Shown in pieces: positions 1 through 6,778 of a DNA stretch of 18,770 nt. The notes under the pieces are model-generated. The model had not been told where the DNA came from, made no database searches, and worked only from the letters and a program-made list of their open reading frames with translations. Both the position numbers and the translations under genes were made by a program. This DNA is from Clostridium sp. (GTDB lineage: Bacteria > Bacillota_A > Clostridia > Lachnospirales > Lachnospiraceae): the NCBI GenBank assembly GCA_023666975.1, contig JAMPAW010000006.1, forward strand, positions 1 through 18,770, given 5' to 3'. Each line of letters starts with the position of its first letter. The stretch's first letter is position 1.

Positions 1-76
1 ACAGAAATTTATTTATTGAAACTTTGATAGCGATAAAAAATATTAAGCGATTGCCATGGTCATTTGACAAAAGGTA
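1..76. other. Window edge upstream of rpsO, no recognisable gene
   Basis: This stretch holds no coding sequence I can recognise. All three forward frames hit stops within or soon after it. One frame stays open from base 3 to a stop at 105-107, but it has no family-like motif and runs through the rpsO promoter. It could be the tail or 3' untranslated part of the preceding gene; ribF is a common rpsO neighbour in Firmicutes, but nothing here proves that. Confidence 0.4.
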
Positions 77-105
77 TTTACAAAACGGATATTCTGTGTT
101 AGGAT
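77..105 (+). promoter_or_regulatory. Predicted sigma-A promoter of rpsO
   Basis: A -35 box TTTACA at 77-82 is separated by exactly 17 bases from a -10 box TAGGAT at 100-105. Transcription would start near 112, giving an rpsO leader of about 87 bases. A second perfect -35-like TTGACA lies at 64-69, but its best -10 (GATATT at 88-93) is weaker. This is a motif match only. Confidence 0.6.
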
Positions 106-111
106 AAGCCA

Positions 112-198
112 GTATGAATTTAGAAACCATTACTCGGATTAAGGTACTCCAGCCTTTTTCTTTGTAAGTGGCGATTATATTTTAAGGAGGATGTTGTT
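112..198 (+). promoter_or_regulatory. rpsO 5' leader, possible S15 autoregulatory RNA
   Basis: The predicted transcript has an untranslated leader of about 87 bases before rpsO. It contains a short hairpin, AAGG at 141-144 pairing with CCTT at 153-156, followed by a T-rich stretch, and ends in a strong AAGGAGG ribosome binding site at 184-190. S15 is known to repress its own mRNA through leader structures in several bacteria. I could not match this leader to a known S15 leader class, so autoregulation is an inference. Confidence 0.3.
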
Positions 199-465
199 AT
201 GGTAACAGCAGAACAGAAAAAAGAGATTGTTGAAAAGTATGGACGCGGAGCTAATGATACCGGTTCACCGGAGGTACAGATTGCATTATTGACTGCAAGA
301 ATTTTGGATTTACAGAATCATTTTGAGATGCATCCGAAGGACCATCATTCACGCAGAGGTCTTCTTAAGTTGGTTGGACAGAGAAGAAATTTACTGGCTT
401 ACTTAAAGAAGAAAGATATCGAGCGTTACAGAACGCTCATTGCAAGTCTCGGATTGCGTAAATAA
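199..465 (+). CDS. rpsO: 30S ribosomal protein S15
   Basis: Encodes S15, a primary 16S rRNA binding protein of the small-subunit platform, where it organises the central domain and bridges to 23S rRNA. At 88 residues it has the normal bacterial length. The family signatures are clear: [15 protein letters not shown] near residues 21-35, [19 protein letters not shown] near 45-63, and the C-terminal ending LIASLGLRK. The ATG lies 8 bases after AAGGAGG (184-190), so the start is secure. It precedes pnp, the near-universal rpsO-pnp order, but a hairpin and a second promoter in the 241-base gap suggest partly separate transcription. An 18-base perfect inverted repeat lies in the last codons (421-438). 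Confidence 0.98.
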   Translation: MVTAEQKKEIVEKYGRGANDTGSPEVQIALLTARILDLQNHFEMHPKDHHSRRGLLKLVGQRRNLLAYLKKKDIERYRTLIASLGLRK

Positions 466-502
466 CTGCTTGGCAATGCTCGGCAAAAATGTTTAGAAAA
501 GG

Positions 503-534
503 TGGCTGTGAACAGAAATGTTTGCAGCCATTTT
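503..534 (+). terminator. rpsO-pnp intergenic hairpin, terminator or processing site
   Basis: Bases 503-514 pair with 519-530 over 12 positions without a bulge (ten Watson-Crick, two G-U pairs). A GAAA tetraloop (515-518) closes the stem and TTTT follows at 531-534. It sits about 40 bases after the rpsO stop and upstream of the pnp promoter. The U-tract is short, so termination may be partial. A role as an RNase cleavage or mRNA stability element is the alternative; this gap is a known processing point in other bacteria. Confidence 0.65.
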
Positions 535-561
535 AAGTGGGAAAAAGCACAAGAAAAACCT

Positions 562-590
562 TTGCAACACATCTCTTTCTATGTTATACT
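562..590 (+). promoter_or_regulatory. Predicted sigma-A promoter of pnp (extended -10)
   Basis: TTGCAA at 562-567 and TATACT at 585-590 are separated by 17 bases. TG at 582-583, one base before the -10, forms an extended -10 element. Transcription would begin near 597, so the long inverted repeat at 605-675 would lie almost at the 5' end of the pnp mRNA. Confidence 0.65.
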
Positions 591-604
591 TATATCGATT
601 GCGA

Positions 605-675
605 TAAGGCAGAACCGAGACTTCTGACGTGAAAGCAGACAGTCCTGCTGTCAGGTCAGTTGTTTCGGTGCCTTA
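605..675 (+). promoter_or_regulatory. Nested hairpin in the pnp 5' leader
   Basis: The leader folds into one long interrupted stem. TAAGGCA (605-611) pairs with TGCCTTA (669-675), CCGA (615-618) with TCGG (665-668), CTGAC (624-628) with GTCAG (655-659), and GACAG (638-642) with CTGTC (648-652), in strictly nested order. The structure ends about 18 bases before the AAGGAG ribosome binding site (693-698). In Escherichia coli, pnp is autoregulated through an RNase III-cut leader stem. This element is in the equivalent place, but the sequence is not obviously related. Confidence 0.6.
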
Positions 676-706
676 CCTCAAAAATATATGATAAGGAGAA
701 CAGATT

Positions 707-2809
707 ATGTACAAGAAGTATGAAATGGAACTTGCCGGTAGAACACTAAGGGTAGATATCGGACGGGTTGCAGCACAGGCAAATGGTGCGGCATTTATGC
801 ACTATGGAGATACTGTTGTTTTGTCAACGGCTACGGCATCGGATAAACCGAGAGAGGGAATCGATTTTTTCCCGCTTTCCGTGGAGTACGAAGAGAAACT
901 GTATTCTGTGGGTAAAATTCCTGGAGGATTTAATAAGAGAGAGGGGAAGGCAAGTGAAAATGCAATTTTAACTTCCCGCGTTATTGACCGCCCGATGCGG
1001 CCGTTATTCCCTAAGGATTACCGCAATGATGTTACACTTAATAATCTGGTGATGTCTGTTGACCCGGAATGTTCACCGGAGCTGACGGCGATGCTCGGTT
1101 CGGCTATTGCCACAGCGATTTCGGACATTCCTTTTGACGGTCCTTGTGCGACGACGCAGGTAGGAATGATTGACGGTGAATTTGTATTTAATCCGAATGA
1201 AGCACAGAATAATGTTTCGGATTTGAAGCTTACGGTTGCTTCTACTGCTGAGAAGGTGATCATGATTGAGGCAGGTGCCAATGAGGTTCCAGAGGATAAG
1301 ATGATCGAGGCAATTTATGCGGCACATGAAATTAACCAGCAGGTGATTGCTTTTATCAACAAGATTGTTGAGGAGTGCGGAAAGCCGAAGCATTCTTATA
1401 CGAGCTGTGCGGTTCCGGAAGAGTTGTTTGCTGCTATCAAAGAGCTTGTGCCGCCAGAGGAAATGGAGAAAGCAGTGTTTACTGACGAGAAGCAGGTACG
1501 GGAAGAGAATATTCGTCAGATTACGGAGAAACTGGAGGAGGCATTTGCCGATAACGAAGAGTGGCTGGCGGTATTGGGTGAAGCGATTTATCAGTATCAG
1601 AAAAAGACGGTGCGCAAAATGATTTTGGTTGACCATAAGCGGCCGGACGGACGTGAGATTACGCAGATTCGTCCACTGGCTTCCGAAGTGGATATTATTC
1701 CGAGAGTGCATGGCTCTGCAATGTTTACCCGTGGACAGACACAGATTTGTAATGTGACTACATTAGCACCGCTTTCAGAAGCACAAAGGATTGACGGACT
1801 TAATCTGTTGGAAACCAATAAAAGATATATGCATCAGTATAATTTCCCGTCCTATTCCGTAGGAGAGACAAAGCCTTCGCGTGGACCGGGACGCCGTGAA
1901 ATCGGACATGGCGCATTGGCTGAACGGGCATTGATTCCTGTACTTCCCTCAGTGGAAGAATTTCCGTATGCGATCAGAAGTGTATCGGAAACATTTGAAT
2001 CAAACGGTTCTACCTCGATGGCATCAACCTGTGCATCTTGTATGTCCCTGATGGCAGCAGGCGTGCCGATTAAGAAAATGGTGGCAGGTATTTCCTGTGG
2101 TCTGGTGACCGGCGATACAGATGATGACTATATCGTATTGACGGATATTCAGGGATTGGAAGATTTCTTTGGCGATATGGATTTCAAGGTAACCGGTACG
2201 ACAGAAGGTATTACGGCTATCCAGATGGATATCAAGATACATGGATTGACCAGACCGATTGTCGAGGAGGCTATCCGCAGAACCAGAGAGGCGAGATTAT
2301 ATATTATGGACGAGGTAATGTCCAAGGCGATAGCAGAACCGCGCAAGAGTGTTGCGGCTTTGGCACCGAAGATTTGCCAGTTGAAGGTTGACCCTGAGAA
2401 GATCGGTGAGATTATCGGACAGCGTGGTAAGACGATTAATGCGATTATCGAGGAGACAGATGTCAAGATTGATATTGATGATGACGGAAATGTAGCTGTG
2501 TGCGGAGTTGACCAGGCAGGTATTGACCAGGCGCTTAAGATAATCCACTCTATTGTTGACCCGATTGAGGTGGGGAAAATTTACGAGGGAAAAGTTGTCC
2601 GCATTATGAACTTCGGAGCGTTTGTGGAGCTGTCACCGAATAAGGACGGACTGATTCACATTTCCAAGCTTTCCAAGGCCAGAGTTGCCAAGGTAGAAGA
2701 TGTGGTTAACATCGGTGATGTCGTGAAAGTTAAGGTTCTTGAAGTTGACCGTATGGGCAAAATCAGCTTAAGTTTAAAGGATGCGGTAGAAGAACAGTCA
2801 GAAGAGTAA
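707..2809 (+). CDS. pnp: Polyribonucleotide nucleotidyltransferase (PNPase)
   Basis: Encodes the phosphorolytic 3'-to-5' exoribonuclease that degrades mRNA to nucleoside diphosphates as a cytosolic trimer. The 700 residues carry the full family layout: a first RNase PH-like domain (about 10-140), an all-helical linker domain (about 145-235), a second RNase PH domain (about 320-540), a KH domain with the GxxG-type loop IGQRGKTI (about 555-612), and a C-terminal S1 domain (about 620-690). The catalytic segment GDMDFK gives D486, D492 and K494, the same numbers as the E. coli active-site residues as I recall them. The phosphate-site motif FESNGSTSMAS is intact. AAGGAG at 693-698 sets the start. 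It has its own promoter and structured leader and is closed by a terminator at 2818-2846. Confidence 0.98.
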   Translation: MYKKYEMELAGRTLRVDIGRVAAQANGAAFMHYGDTVVLSTATASDKPREGIDFFPLSVEYEEKLYSVGKIPGGFNKREGKASENAILTSRVIDRPMRPLFPKDYRNDVTLNNLVMSVDPECSPELTAMLGSAIATAISDIPFDGPCATTQVGMIDGEFVFNPNEAQNNVSDLKLTVASTAEKVIMIEAGANEVPEDKMIEAIYAAHEINQQVIAFINKIVEECGKPKHSYTSCAVPEELFAAIKELVPPEEMEKAVFTDEKQVREENIRQITEKLEEAFADNEEWLAVLGEAIYQYQKKTVRKMILVDHKRPDGREITQIRPLASEVDIIPRVHGSAMFTRGQTQICNVTTLAPLSEAQRIDGLNLLETNKRYMHQYNFPSYSVGETKPSRGPGRREIGHGALAERALIPVLPSVEEFPYAIRSVSETFESNGSTSMASTCASCMSLMAAGVPIKKMVAGISCGLVTGDTDDDYIVLTDIQGLEDFFGDMDFKVTGTTEGITAIQMDIKIHGLTRPIVEEAIRRTREARLYIMDEVMSKAIAEPRKSVAALAPKICQLKVDPEKIGEIIGQRGKTINAIIEETDVKIDIDDDGNVAVCGVDQAGIDQALKIIHSIVDPIEVGKIYEGKVVRIMNFGAFVELSPNKDGLIHISKLSKARVAKVEDVVNIGDVVKVKVLEVDRMGKISLSLKDAVEEQSEE

Positions 2810-2817
2810 TGAAAGTG

Positions 2818-2846
2818 AAAAGGGACTTCAACGAGGAGTCCCTTTT
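2818..2846 (+). terminator. Rho-independent terminator after pnp
   Basis: AAAAGGGACT (2818-2827) pairs perfectly with AGTCCCTTTT (2837-2846). The pairing extends inward by a U-G and a C-G pair to leave a five-base loop. The stem starts 8 bases after the pnp stop, and its own 3' arm supplies the terminal T run. The A-rich 5' arm might allow some activity in the reverse direction, but no opposing gene is present. Confidence 0.85.
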
Positions 2847-2939
2847 GTGCAGACATATCCTGAAGAGGTTGTCTGACCATATAAGGTTTCTGGAGAGGAA
2901 CGGTAAATAATACTACAATTAAAAGGTAAGGAGAAGATT

Positions 2940-5336
2940 ATGCAATATGGTTATTTTGAAGAGGGAGCAAAAGAATATGTGATTACACGTCCGGACACTC
3001 CGGCACCTTGGGCAAATTATCTTGGCTCTCCTGCCTATGGGGCAATTATTTCTAACAACGCAGGCGGATACAGTTTTGAAAAGAGCGGGGCAAGCGGAAG
3101 AATAATCCGGTATATTTTTAATCAGTTTGACCAGCCGGGCAGATATATTTATCTGAGAGATGATGAGAGCAGCGATTACTGGTCTGCTTCATGGCAGCCG
3201 GTAGGAAAGCCGTTGGACACCTACAAAAACGAATGTCATCATGGCACAGGCTACACCAATATTGTGGCCGATTATTCCGGTATTCAATCGGAAGCACTTT
3301 ATTATGTGCCGCTGGATAAAACCTATGAGGTTTGGCGTTTGAAGGTTACGAATAATTCGGATAAGAAGAGAAATTTATCCGTATTCGGATATTGTGAATT
3401 TACGAATGACAGCAATTATGAGCAGGATCAGGTGAATCTGCAGTATACGCTGTTTATCACAAAGACTTATTTTAAGGGGAATAAAATTTTCCAGACCATT
3501 AACGAAAATATTCGCAAGGATGTAGACGGTAATCAGAACACTTCACGCTTTTTTGGTCTTGCCGGTGGAGAGATTGCTTCCTACAATGGCGATAAGGAGA
3601 GCTTTATCGGAAGATATCACGGATATGGTAATCCTGTGGCCGTGGAAAACGGACAGTGTGATAATACATTGAATTATAATTCCAATGGCTGTGGAGCATT
3701 GCAGACAAAGATGGAGCTTGCACCAGGGGAGAGTAAAGTCATTACCTTTCTTCTTGGAATGAAATCCGAGCAGGATGCAGATGCAATTCTGGCAGCTTAT
3801 CAGAATGTAGAAGCGGTTACCGAGGCAGAGCTTAAGGAGCTTAAAGATTACTGGCATGGACAGCTGTCCCACCTGCAGGTTAAGACACCTTCCGACAGCT
3901 TTAATCATATGATTAACACATGGAATGCTTATCAATGTTTTATGACCTTTATCTGGTCAAGGGCAGCTTCGTTTACTTATTGCGGACTTCGCAACGGTTA
4001 TGGCTATCGCGATACCGTTCAGGATATTCAGGGAATTATTCATCTGAATCCGGAAATGGCATTAGAAAAAATCCGTTTTATGTTATCTGCTCAGGTGGAT
4101 AACGGCGGAGGACTTCCGCTTGTCAAATTTGACCACAATGCAGGCCATGAAGATACACCGGACGATGAGTCATATGTAAAGGCGACCGGGCATCCGGCTT
4201 ATCGTGCAGACGATGCACTCTGGCTGTTCCCTACCGTGTATAAATATATGGCGGAATCCGGAAATGTTGCGTTTATGGATGAGGTTATTGTGTTTGCCAA
4301 TGGAGGTGAAGGCACCGTATATGAGCATTTAAAGAGGGCTATTGATTTTTCCATGAACAGGCTGGGCAGCCATGGCATGCCGGCGGGACTGCATGCCGAT
4401 TGGAATGACTGCCTGCGTCTTGGCAAGCAGGGAGAATCCAGCTTTGTAGCAATGCAGCTATACTATGCGATGACGGTAATCCGCGAGTTTGCAGAGCGCA
4501 AGAAGGATACGGAGTATATTGCGTATCTTGACAAGGTACAAAAAGAGCTGGGGGATACGATTCAGAAATATTGCTGGGAAGATGACCGTTTTGTCAGAGG
4601 TTATAAGGAGGACGGAGAGCTTATCGGCTCGAAGAACCACCCGGAAGCGAGTATGTGGTTAAATCCACAGTCCTGGTCAGTCATTTCCGGTCTTGCCACG
4701 AAAGAGCAGGCAGAGCTTGCACTGGAGTCTGTACACAGGGAATTGAATACGCCATACGGTGTACGGTTGATGGCACCTTCCTACGTGGACCACGCATTTG
4801 ACGGCGCATTGATGCTGTTGTTTAACAAGGCGACGAAAGAAAACGGCGGTATTTTCTCGCAGCCGCAGGGCTGGATTATTCTGGCAGAGTCATTAATGGG
4901 ACATGGCAATCGTGCATTTGAGTACTTTTGCGAATCTTCACCGGCTTCGATGAATGACAAGGCAGAAATCCGCAAACTTGAGCCTTATTGTCATGGACAG
5001 TTTACGGAGAGTACCGATTCACCTTTTGAGGGACGTGCCCATGTTCATTGGCTTACCGGAACGGCTTCTACGGTTATGGTAGGATGTGTTGAAGGCATTT
5101 TGGGACTGCGGCCTGATTTTGGCGGGCTTAAGATTGATCCTTCAATTTCTTCCGAGTGGAAGGAGTTTACGATGGATAAGGACTTCCGAGGAAAGAAACT
5201 GCATATTACGGTGAAGAATCCGAGTGGGAAAGAGTCTGGCGTGACAAAGGTTACTTTAAACGGTAATGCGCTTGAGGGAAATTACATCAAAGCTGAGCAG
5301 CTTGCAGATAACAATGAGGTAATTGTAGAATTATAG
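2940..5336 (+). CDS. GH94 disaccharide phosphorylase (cellobiose/chitobiose phosphorylase family)
   Basis: Encodes a cytosolic inverting phosphorylase that splits a beta-linked disaccharide with phosphate into a sugar 1-phosphate and a free sugar, saving ATP. The 798 residues match the family length of about 800. The layout is an N-terminal beta-sandwich (about 1-280, opening with YGYFEEGAKEYVITRPDTP), a linker, an (alpha/alpha)6 catalytic barrel (about 310-730) and a small C-terminal beta domain. Visible motifs are SRAASFTYCGLRNGYGYRDT (340-359, subsite residues), ADWNDCL (D490 the expected general acid) and HWLTGTAS (703-710, phosphate-site region). No sugar transporter or phosphoglucomutase lies beside it, so the substrate is open. 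Cellobiose, chitobiose, laminaribiose and cellobionate are all possible. AAGGAG at 2928-2933 sets the start. Confidence 0.88.
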   Translation: MQYGYFEEGAKEYVITRPDTPAPWANYLGSPAYGAIISNNAGGYSFEKSGASGRIIRYIFNQFDQPGRYIYLRDDESSDYWSASWQPVGKPLDTYKNECHHGTGYTNIVADYSGIQSEALYYVPLDKTYEVWRLKVTNNSDKKRNLSVFGYCEFTNDSNYEQDQVNLQYTLFITKTYFKGNKIFQTINENIRKDVDGNQNTSRFFGLAGGEIASYNGDKESFIGRYHGYGNPVAVENGQCDNTLNYNSNGCGALQTKMELAPGESKVITFLLGMKSEQDADAILAAYQNVEAVTEAELKELKDYWHGQLSHLQVKTPSDSFNHMINTWNAYQCFMTFIWSRAASFTYCGLRNGYGYRDTVQDIQGIIHLNPEMALEKIRFMLSAQVDNGGGLPLVKFDHNAGHEDTPDDESYVKATGHPAYRADDALWLFPTVYKYMAESGNVAFMDEVIVFANGGEGTVYEHLKRAIDFSMNRLGSHGMPAGLHADWNDCLRLGKQGESSFVAMQLYYAMTVIREFAERKKDTEYIAYLDKVQKELGDTIQKYCWEDDRFVRGYKEDGELIGSKNHPEASMWLNPQSWSVISGLATKEQAELALESVHRELNTPYGVRLMAPSYVDHAFDGALMLLFNKATKENGGIFSQPQGWIILAESLMGHGNRAFEYFCESSPASMNDKAEIRKLEPYCHGQFTESTDSPFEGRAHVHWLTGTASTVMVGCVEGILGLRPDFGGLKIDPSISSEWKEFTMDKDFRGKKLHITVKNPSGKESGVTKVTLNGNALEGNYIKAEQLADNNEVIVEL

Positions 5337-5422
5337 AAAATCAGAATATTTGCTTGATGTGCTGATTCAAATAAATATACGGCAGATGAGGGATGCTGGT
5401 TAGAGAGCAAAGGAGGAAATAT

Positions 5423-5899
5423 ATGGGAACCTTACAGACGCTTCTTCATAACAAAATGTTTATGGCACCGATTCTTGGCTGGATAACGGCACAGGTGCTA
5501 AAAACGATTATCAATTTTATGATGACGAAGAAGTTCAATGCGGAGCGGCTGATTGGAAGCGGGGGCATGCCAAGTTCCCATTCGGCTACGGTGGTAGCAC
5601 TGATGTATGCGACTGCCTACTGCAAAGGGATAGGGGGATTTGAATTCCCTATGGCAACAGCGTTGGCGATTATTGTCATGTATGATGCCATGAACGTACG
5701 GATGGAGACCGGAAAACAGGCAGTGATACTGAACCTCTTTCTCAGCAATGAAAAGATTATGAATTTGCTGAAGGGTGCGGAAAAGGGAGATTGGGCCAGA
5801 ATTATTTTAAAGGAATATGTGGGACATACTCCGGTTCAGGTATTAGGCGGAATTTTTGTAGGTGTTCTTATCGGATATCTGGTATGTACATTCCTATAG
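5423..5899 (+). CDS. Divergent PAP2 family (DUF212/YuiD-like) membrane protein
   Basis: A 158-residue integral membrane protein of the divergent PAP2 (DUF212) family, distantly related to lipid phosphatases. The signatures are GMPSSHSA (residues 48-55, recalling the PAP2 phosphatase motif), YDAMNVRMETGKQA in the middle and EYVGHTPVQVLGG near the end, with hydrophobic segments at about 10-25, 55-90 and 140-158. I chose the ATG at 5423 because AAGGAGG lies six bases before it at 5410-5416. An in-frame ATG at 5393 would add ten charged residues ahead of that site and lacks its own. The true substrate of the family is not known to me; a lipid or undecaprenyl phosphate is only a guess. It follows the GH94 gene by 86 bases and is followed by a terminator. 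Confidence 0.85.
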   Translation: MGTLQTLLHNKMFMAPILGWITAQVLKTIINFMMTKKFNAERLIGSGGMPSSHSATVVALMYATAYCKGIGGFEFPMATALAIIVMYDAMNVRMETGKQAVILNLFLSNEKIMNLLKGAEKGDWARIILKEYVGHTPVQVLGGIFVGVLIGYLVCTFL

Positions 5900-5926
5900 T
5901 ATAAAAATCAATAAATATGCAATACT

Positions 5927-5963
5927 AAAGAGGAGGGTGGAAACATCTTCCTCTTTAAATTTT
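5927..5963 (+). terminator. Terminator between the PAP2 gene and the tepA-like gene
   Basis: AAAGAGGAGGGT (5927-5938) pairs with ATCTTCCTCTTT (5945-5956) over 12 base pairs including two G-U pairs, with a six-base loop. AAATTTTAT follows. It lies 27 bases after the PAP2 stop and 40 bases before the next start, and separates the metabolic pair from the housekeeping run. Confidence 0.7.
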
Positions 5964-5996
5964 ATATGATAAATGTTGATTTAGGAAAGGAATGTT

Positions 5997-6671
5997 ATGG
6001 AACAGGAAGAGGTAAAGAGGGTAGAAGAGGTTGGACAGCTGGACTTGGAAAAAAATGCTTACGGGTATAAAATACATTTGCTGAACGTGATAGGGGAGAT
6101 TGAGGGGCATCAGTGTCTTGGACCGGGAACGAAAACGACGAAATATGAGCATGTGCTGCCGGAACTCGCCAAGGTGGAGGAGGACAGCCGGATAGACGGA
6201 TTATTGGTACTGCTAAATACAGTGGGAGGAGATGTGGAAGCGGGGCTTGCCATTGCAGAGATGATTGCTTCCCTGTCCGTGCCTGTGGTTACTTTGCTGC
6301 TGGGAGGGGGACATTCGATCGGTGTGCCGCTAAGCGTTTGTGGCGATTACTCCTTTATTGTGCCTACAGCGACAATGGTTGTACACCCAATCCGCATGAA
6401 CGGTACTGTGCTGGGAGTGAAGCATAACTATGATTATATTGACAAAATGCAGGACCGCATTATTTCCTTCACCTGTAACCATTCAGGGATTGAGGAGAAA
6501 GAATTAAAGAAGATTATGTTTAACACAAAGGAGCTGGCCAAAGATGTGGGAAGTGTTTTGGTGGGGCAGGAAGCAGTGGATGCCGGACTGATTGACGAGG
6601 TGGGAGGAATACAGCAGGCTTTTTCTTTTTTATATAGCTTGATAAATGAGGAAAAAAATAGTACTATATAG
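5997..6671 (+). CDS. ClpP-fold serine protease, TepA (YmfB)-like
   Basis: A 224-residue protein of the ClpP/crotonase fold, closest in flavour to Bacillus TepA (translocation-enhancing protein, YmfB). The segment [19 protein letters not shown] (about 72-90) is the oxyanion-hole strand region. [10 protein letters not shown] gives the likely nucleophile S107, and VVHPIRM gives the likely catalytic H130. The end [19 protein letters not shown] is typical of the family. It lacks the Clp-ATPase docking context of housekeeping ClpP. The nucleophile sits in GHSIG rather than the usual ClpP motif, supporting TepA over ClpP. It lies directly before ftsK, as tepA precedes spoIIIE in Bacillus. A weak GGAAAGG at 5983-5989 lies eight bases before the ATG. 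In vivo substrates are uncertain; spore-protein degradation and signal-peptide digestion have both been proposed for TepA. Confidence 0.87.
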   Translation: MEQEEVKRVEEVGQLDLEKNAYGYKIHLLNVIGEIEGHQCLGPGTKTTKYEHVLPELAKVEEDSRIDGLLVLLNTVGGDVEAGLAIAEMIASLSVPVVTLLLGGGHSIGVPLSVCGDYSFIVPTATMVVHPIRMNGTVLGVKHNYDYIDKMQDRIISFTCNHSGIEEKELKKIMFNTKELAKDVGSVLVGQEAVDAGLIDEVGGIQQAFSFLYSLINEEKNSTI

Positions 6672-6762
6672 ATATTGTGGCGCATTGGACAAAAGAGCAC
6701 AAATTATCGTATCTGCACCAGGGACTGGGGATAACAGGAAAAGAAGTCTTGGGCGATAACAG

Positions 6763-6771
6763 AAGGGGAGG
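6763..6771 (+). promoter_or_regulatory. Ribosome binding site choosing a TTG start for ftsK
   Basis: AAGGGGAGG lies seven bases before an in-frame TTG at 6779-6781. It is the only strong Shine-Dalgarno match near the 5' end of this frame. The upstream in-frame GTG (6677) and the downstream ATG (6812) have no comparable site. Confidence 0.65.
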
Positions 6772-6778
6772 CAGAATT

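Noticed and set aside
1073..1711. A 212-codon open frame on the - strand inside pnp
   Set aside because: Fully contained in pnp, which has complete family motifs; no family-like features in the reverse protein.
2914..2919. TACAAT as a -10 box for the GH94 gene
   Set aside because: No fitting -35 lies 16-18 bases upstream and the start site would fall on the ribosome binding site at 2928-2933.
5339..5367. AATCAG...CTGATT inverted repeat after the GH94 gene as a terminator
   Set aside because: Only six pairs with a 17-base loop and no T run after it; a terminator is not supported and transcription probably continues into the PAP2 gene.
6685..6715. TTGGAC as the -35 of an ftsK promoter
   Set aside because: The best -10 candidates at the right spacing match the consensus at about half the positions or fewer.
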